Below are positions 15,300 to 16,595 of a DNA stretch of 16,595 nucleotides, one piece after another. Where the stretch lies: the NCBI GenBank assembly GCA_910579075.1, contig CAJTSV010000079.1:1-16595 (forward strand), written 5' to 3'. This DNA is from an uncultured Eubacterium sp. (GTDB taxonomy: Bacteria > Bacillota > Clostridia > Lachnospirales > Lachnospiraceae). The stretch's first letter is position 1. Each line of letters starts with the position of its first letter. The position numbers were made by a program, and so were the translations under genes. The notes under the pieces were generated by a model. It was not told the DNA's origin. It saw only the letters and a program-made list of their open reading frames with translations, and searched no databases.

Positions 15300-16595
15300 T
15301 TATAATAATCTGCTTTTTAAAAAGACAGCTGTTCCTGCCACTTGAATATCATTTTGCGTATAAAAATACATCGCATCATCTATCATCTGATATGTAGATG
15401 TACCCGTTCTTAAGAGCATCAGAACATTCCCTGTTTCTTCCAGCATGTCCCAGGCCGCTGTATCTGCAATGGCATTTTCCATAGCCAGCATGTCAATTTT
15501 CCATGATTTCAGATGTTCTGCCATACGTTCAAGACACTCTTTTTCTGAATTTGTAAACGCAAAATCAGAAACTGCATATAGTTTTGTAATCTTCTTTTTC
15601 TGGCATGCCAGCCTGACGTGGTTTAAAACCCTCTCCTCTGTCTGCCTGCCAGCATCAATAGCTCCAAAAACAGGAAAAACATACATTCTTTTTAATTCTT
15701 CTGCACTTTTTACCCTGCTTCCAAAAACATACCAGCATGAAAAAACAAATCCATATATAAGAACACTCCCGAGCATTCCGGCCAGGCCATATCTGACTGC
15801 TTTCCCAGCAAGAATCCCATTCTGTATGTGCTTTTCCTGCTCAGGCTGTCCACCGTTTTTTTCTTCACCAGAAGCTGTCTCATATACCGCCATCTGCTCC
15901 GCACGAAACGCATCCGTTGCCGTCTTCAGGCTCGCCCGGCTGGACGACAAAAGAGCCCTTTTCTCACGCTGCTGGTTCACCAGCCCGCTGTCTGCTGTCA
16001 CGCTTTCCTCACAGCTGACAAGCGTCAGCCTGTGGCTGCCTGTATTTTTCTTCACGCTGGCAGAATATTCTTCCAGAACATCCTGCATATCCAGGCCCAT
16101 TCTTTTGGCCGATGCAGCATCCCTGCCGGTAATTTCTACATAAAACACCGTTTCTGCCATAAGGCTGCTGCCTTGCGGGTCATCCAGCGCAACCTGGTAA
16201 GGAAAGCTGTATGTCTTCTGATACACGCCGATTAATTCTGCCAGGCAGCTTTTACCTGCCCCGGCATCCCTGCTGCTGTTTTCCTTTTCTGCGTCTGATG
16301 CAGCACTGCTTTCTTCCAGAATTCCTGCCGCACTGCCGTTTTTTATCAGGGCATCGGCCGCACCGCCGTTGAGCAGGAAATTAAAATAGCTTTCTGTAAT
16401 TGCCGCAATCTCCTGTCTTTGTGCATGGCCTATGCTGTAAAGCATCACATACCGGCTTTTATGGTAAGGATCCAGCTGCATCAGCACGGAACTGTCCAGA
16501 TATTCTTCCAGCCCCCTGATTTCATCTGCCAGACGGACTGCATCCGCAACAGCCTGTTCTTCTGTCTCTGTCAGCACCATTTCTCCGGATGCGCC
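15300..16595 (-). CDS. Wzz/CapA-like polysaccharide co-polymerase with degenerate kinase-like domain (5' partial)
   Basis: The frame is open to the right edge (five more codons beyond the ATG at 16580), and no N-terminal membrane helix is visible, so the true start lies outside the window. Counting from 16580, residues 1-255 are an extracytoplasmic region with helical charged stretches and FYVEITGRDAASAKRMG (146-162), a typical Wzz/Wzc periplasmic strand. A transmembrane helix follows at about 264-286. Residues 290-426 resemble a BY-kinase domain (VRLACQKKKITKLYAVSD, WDMLEETGNVLMLLRTG, IQVAGTAVF) but show no Walker A glycine loop and no tyrosine cluster. It would set chain length with the EpsG polymerase. 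No separate kinase gene is in the window. It is the most upstream capsule gene seen. Confidence 0.8.
   Translation of the reverse strand, partial: GASGEMVLTETEEQAVADAVRLADEIRGLEEYLDSSVLMQLDPYHKSRYVMLYSIGHAQRQEIAAITESYFNFLLNGGAADALIKNGSAAGILEESSAASDAEKENSSRDAGAGKSCLAELIGVYQKTYSFPYQVALDDPQGSSLMAETVFYVEITGRDAASAKRMGLDMQDVLEEYSASVKKNTGSHRLTLVSCEESVTADSGLVNQQREKRALLSSSRASLKTATDAFRAEQMAVYETASGEEKNGGQPEQEKHIQNGILAGKAVRYGLAGMLGSVLIYGFVFSCWYVFGSRVKSAEELKRMYVFPVFGAIDAGRQTEERVLNHVRLACQKKKITKLYAVSDFAFTNSEKECLERMAEHLKSWKIDMLAMENAIADTAAWDMLEETGNVLMLLRTGTSTYQMIDDAMYFYTQNDIQVAGTAVFLKSRLL

Noticed and set aside
1..16595. CRISPR arrays, tRNA or rRNA genes and insertion sequences.
   Set aside because: I saw no regularly spaced direct repeats, no cloverleaf-like or rRNA-like stretches and no transposase motifs on either strand.

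Overview
The window looks like a Gram-positive gut-type Clostridia chromosome, most likely Lachnospiraceae. The reasons are strong AGGAGG-type ribosome sites, moderately AT-rich DNA, tight same-strand packing with ATGA and TAATG overlaps, and the EpsG/Wzx/GT4 gene style. This assignment is an inference from style, not from a marker gene. Every convincing gene is on the minus strand, so transcription runs from high to low coordinates. No plus-strand gene was found.

About 16.6 kb down to 2.1 kb is the middle and end of a capsule/exopolysaccharide operon of the Wzx/Wzy type. In order it holds: a Wzz-like co-polymerase cut by the window edge; a PglA/CapM-like GT4 glycosyltransferase fused to a methyltransferase; two more GT4 transferases; an EpsG-type polymerase (Wzy); a broken chimera of a heptose-phosphate (GHMP) kinase and a GDP-sugar dehydratase/reductase; a Wzx flippase; a GT2 transferase; a DegT sugar aminotransferase; a broken WbqC-like gene; a sugar N-formyltransferase; a GNAT acetyltransferase that seems to lack a core strand; and an SDR epimerase/reductase. 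A strong intrinsic terminator (2067-2117) closes the operon. The aminotransferase and formyltransferase suggest an N-formylated 4-amino-4,6-dideoxyhexose such as Qui4NFo. The GTs would build the repeat unit, Wzx flip it, the EpsG protein polymerise it and the Wzz-like protein set chain length.

A repeated theme is decay of sugar-precursor and modification genes: kinase/GMD deletion fusion, WbqC nonsense plus frameshift, RfbH/ColD tail fragment, and GNAT deletion. The lipid-linked assembly genes (GTs, Wzx, Wzy) read intact.

Below the terminator are a 3' remnant of an RfbH/ColD-type dehydratase (1722-2066) and then a different module with its own promoter: a DUF4365 (putative nuclease family) gene with an internal deletion, overlapping by ATGA a long unrecognised gene that runs off the left edge (at least 391 residues). 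This pair is the best candidate here for an undescribed system, possibly defence-related, but only one end of it is visible and its first gene is broken.
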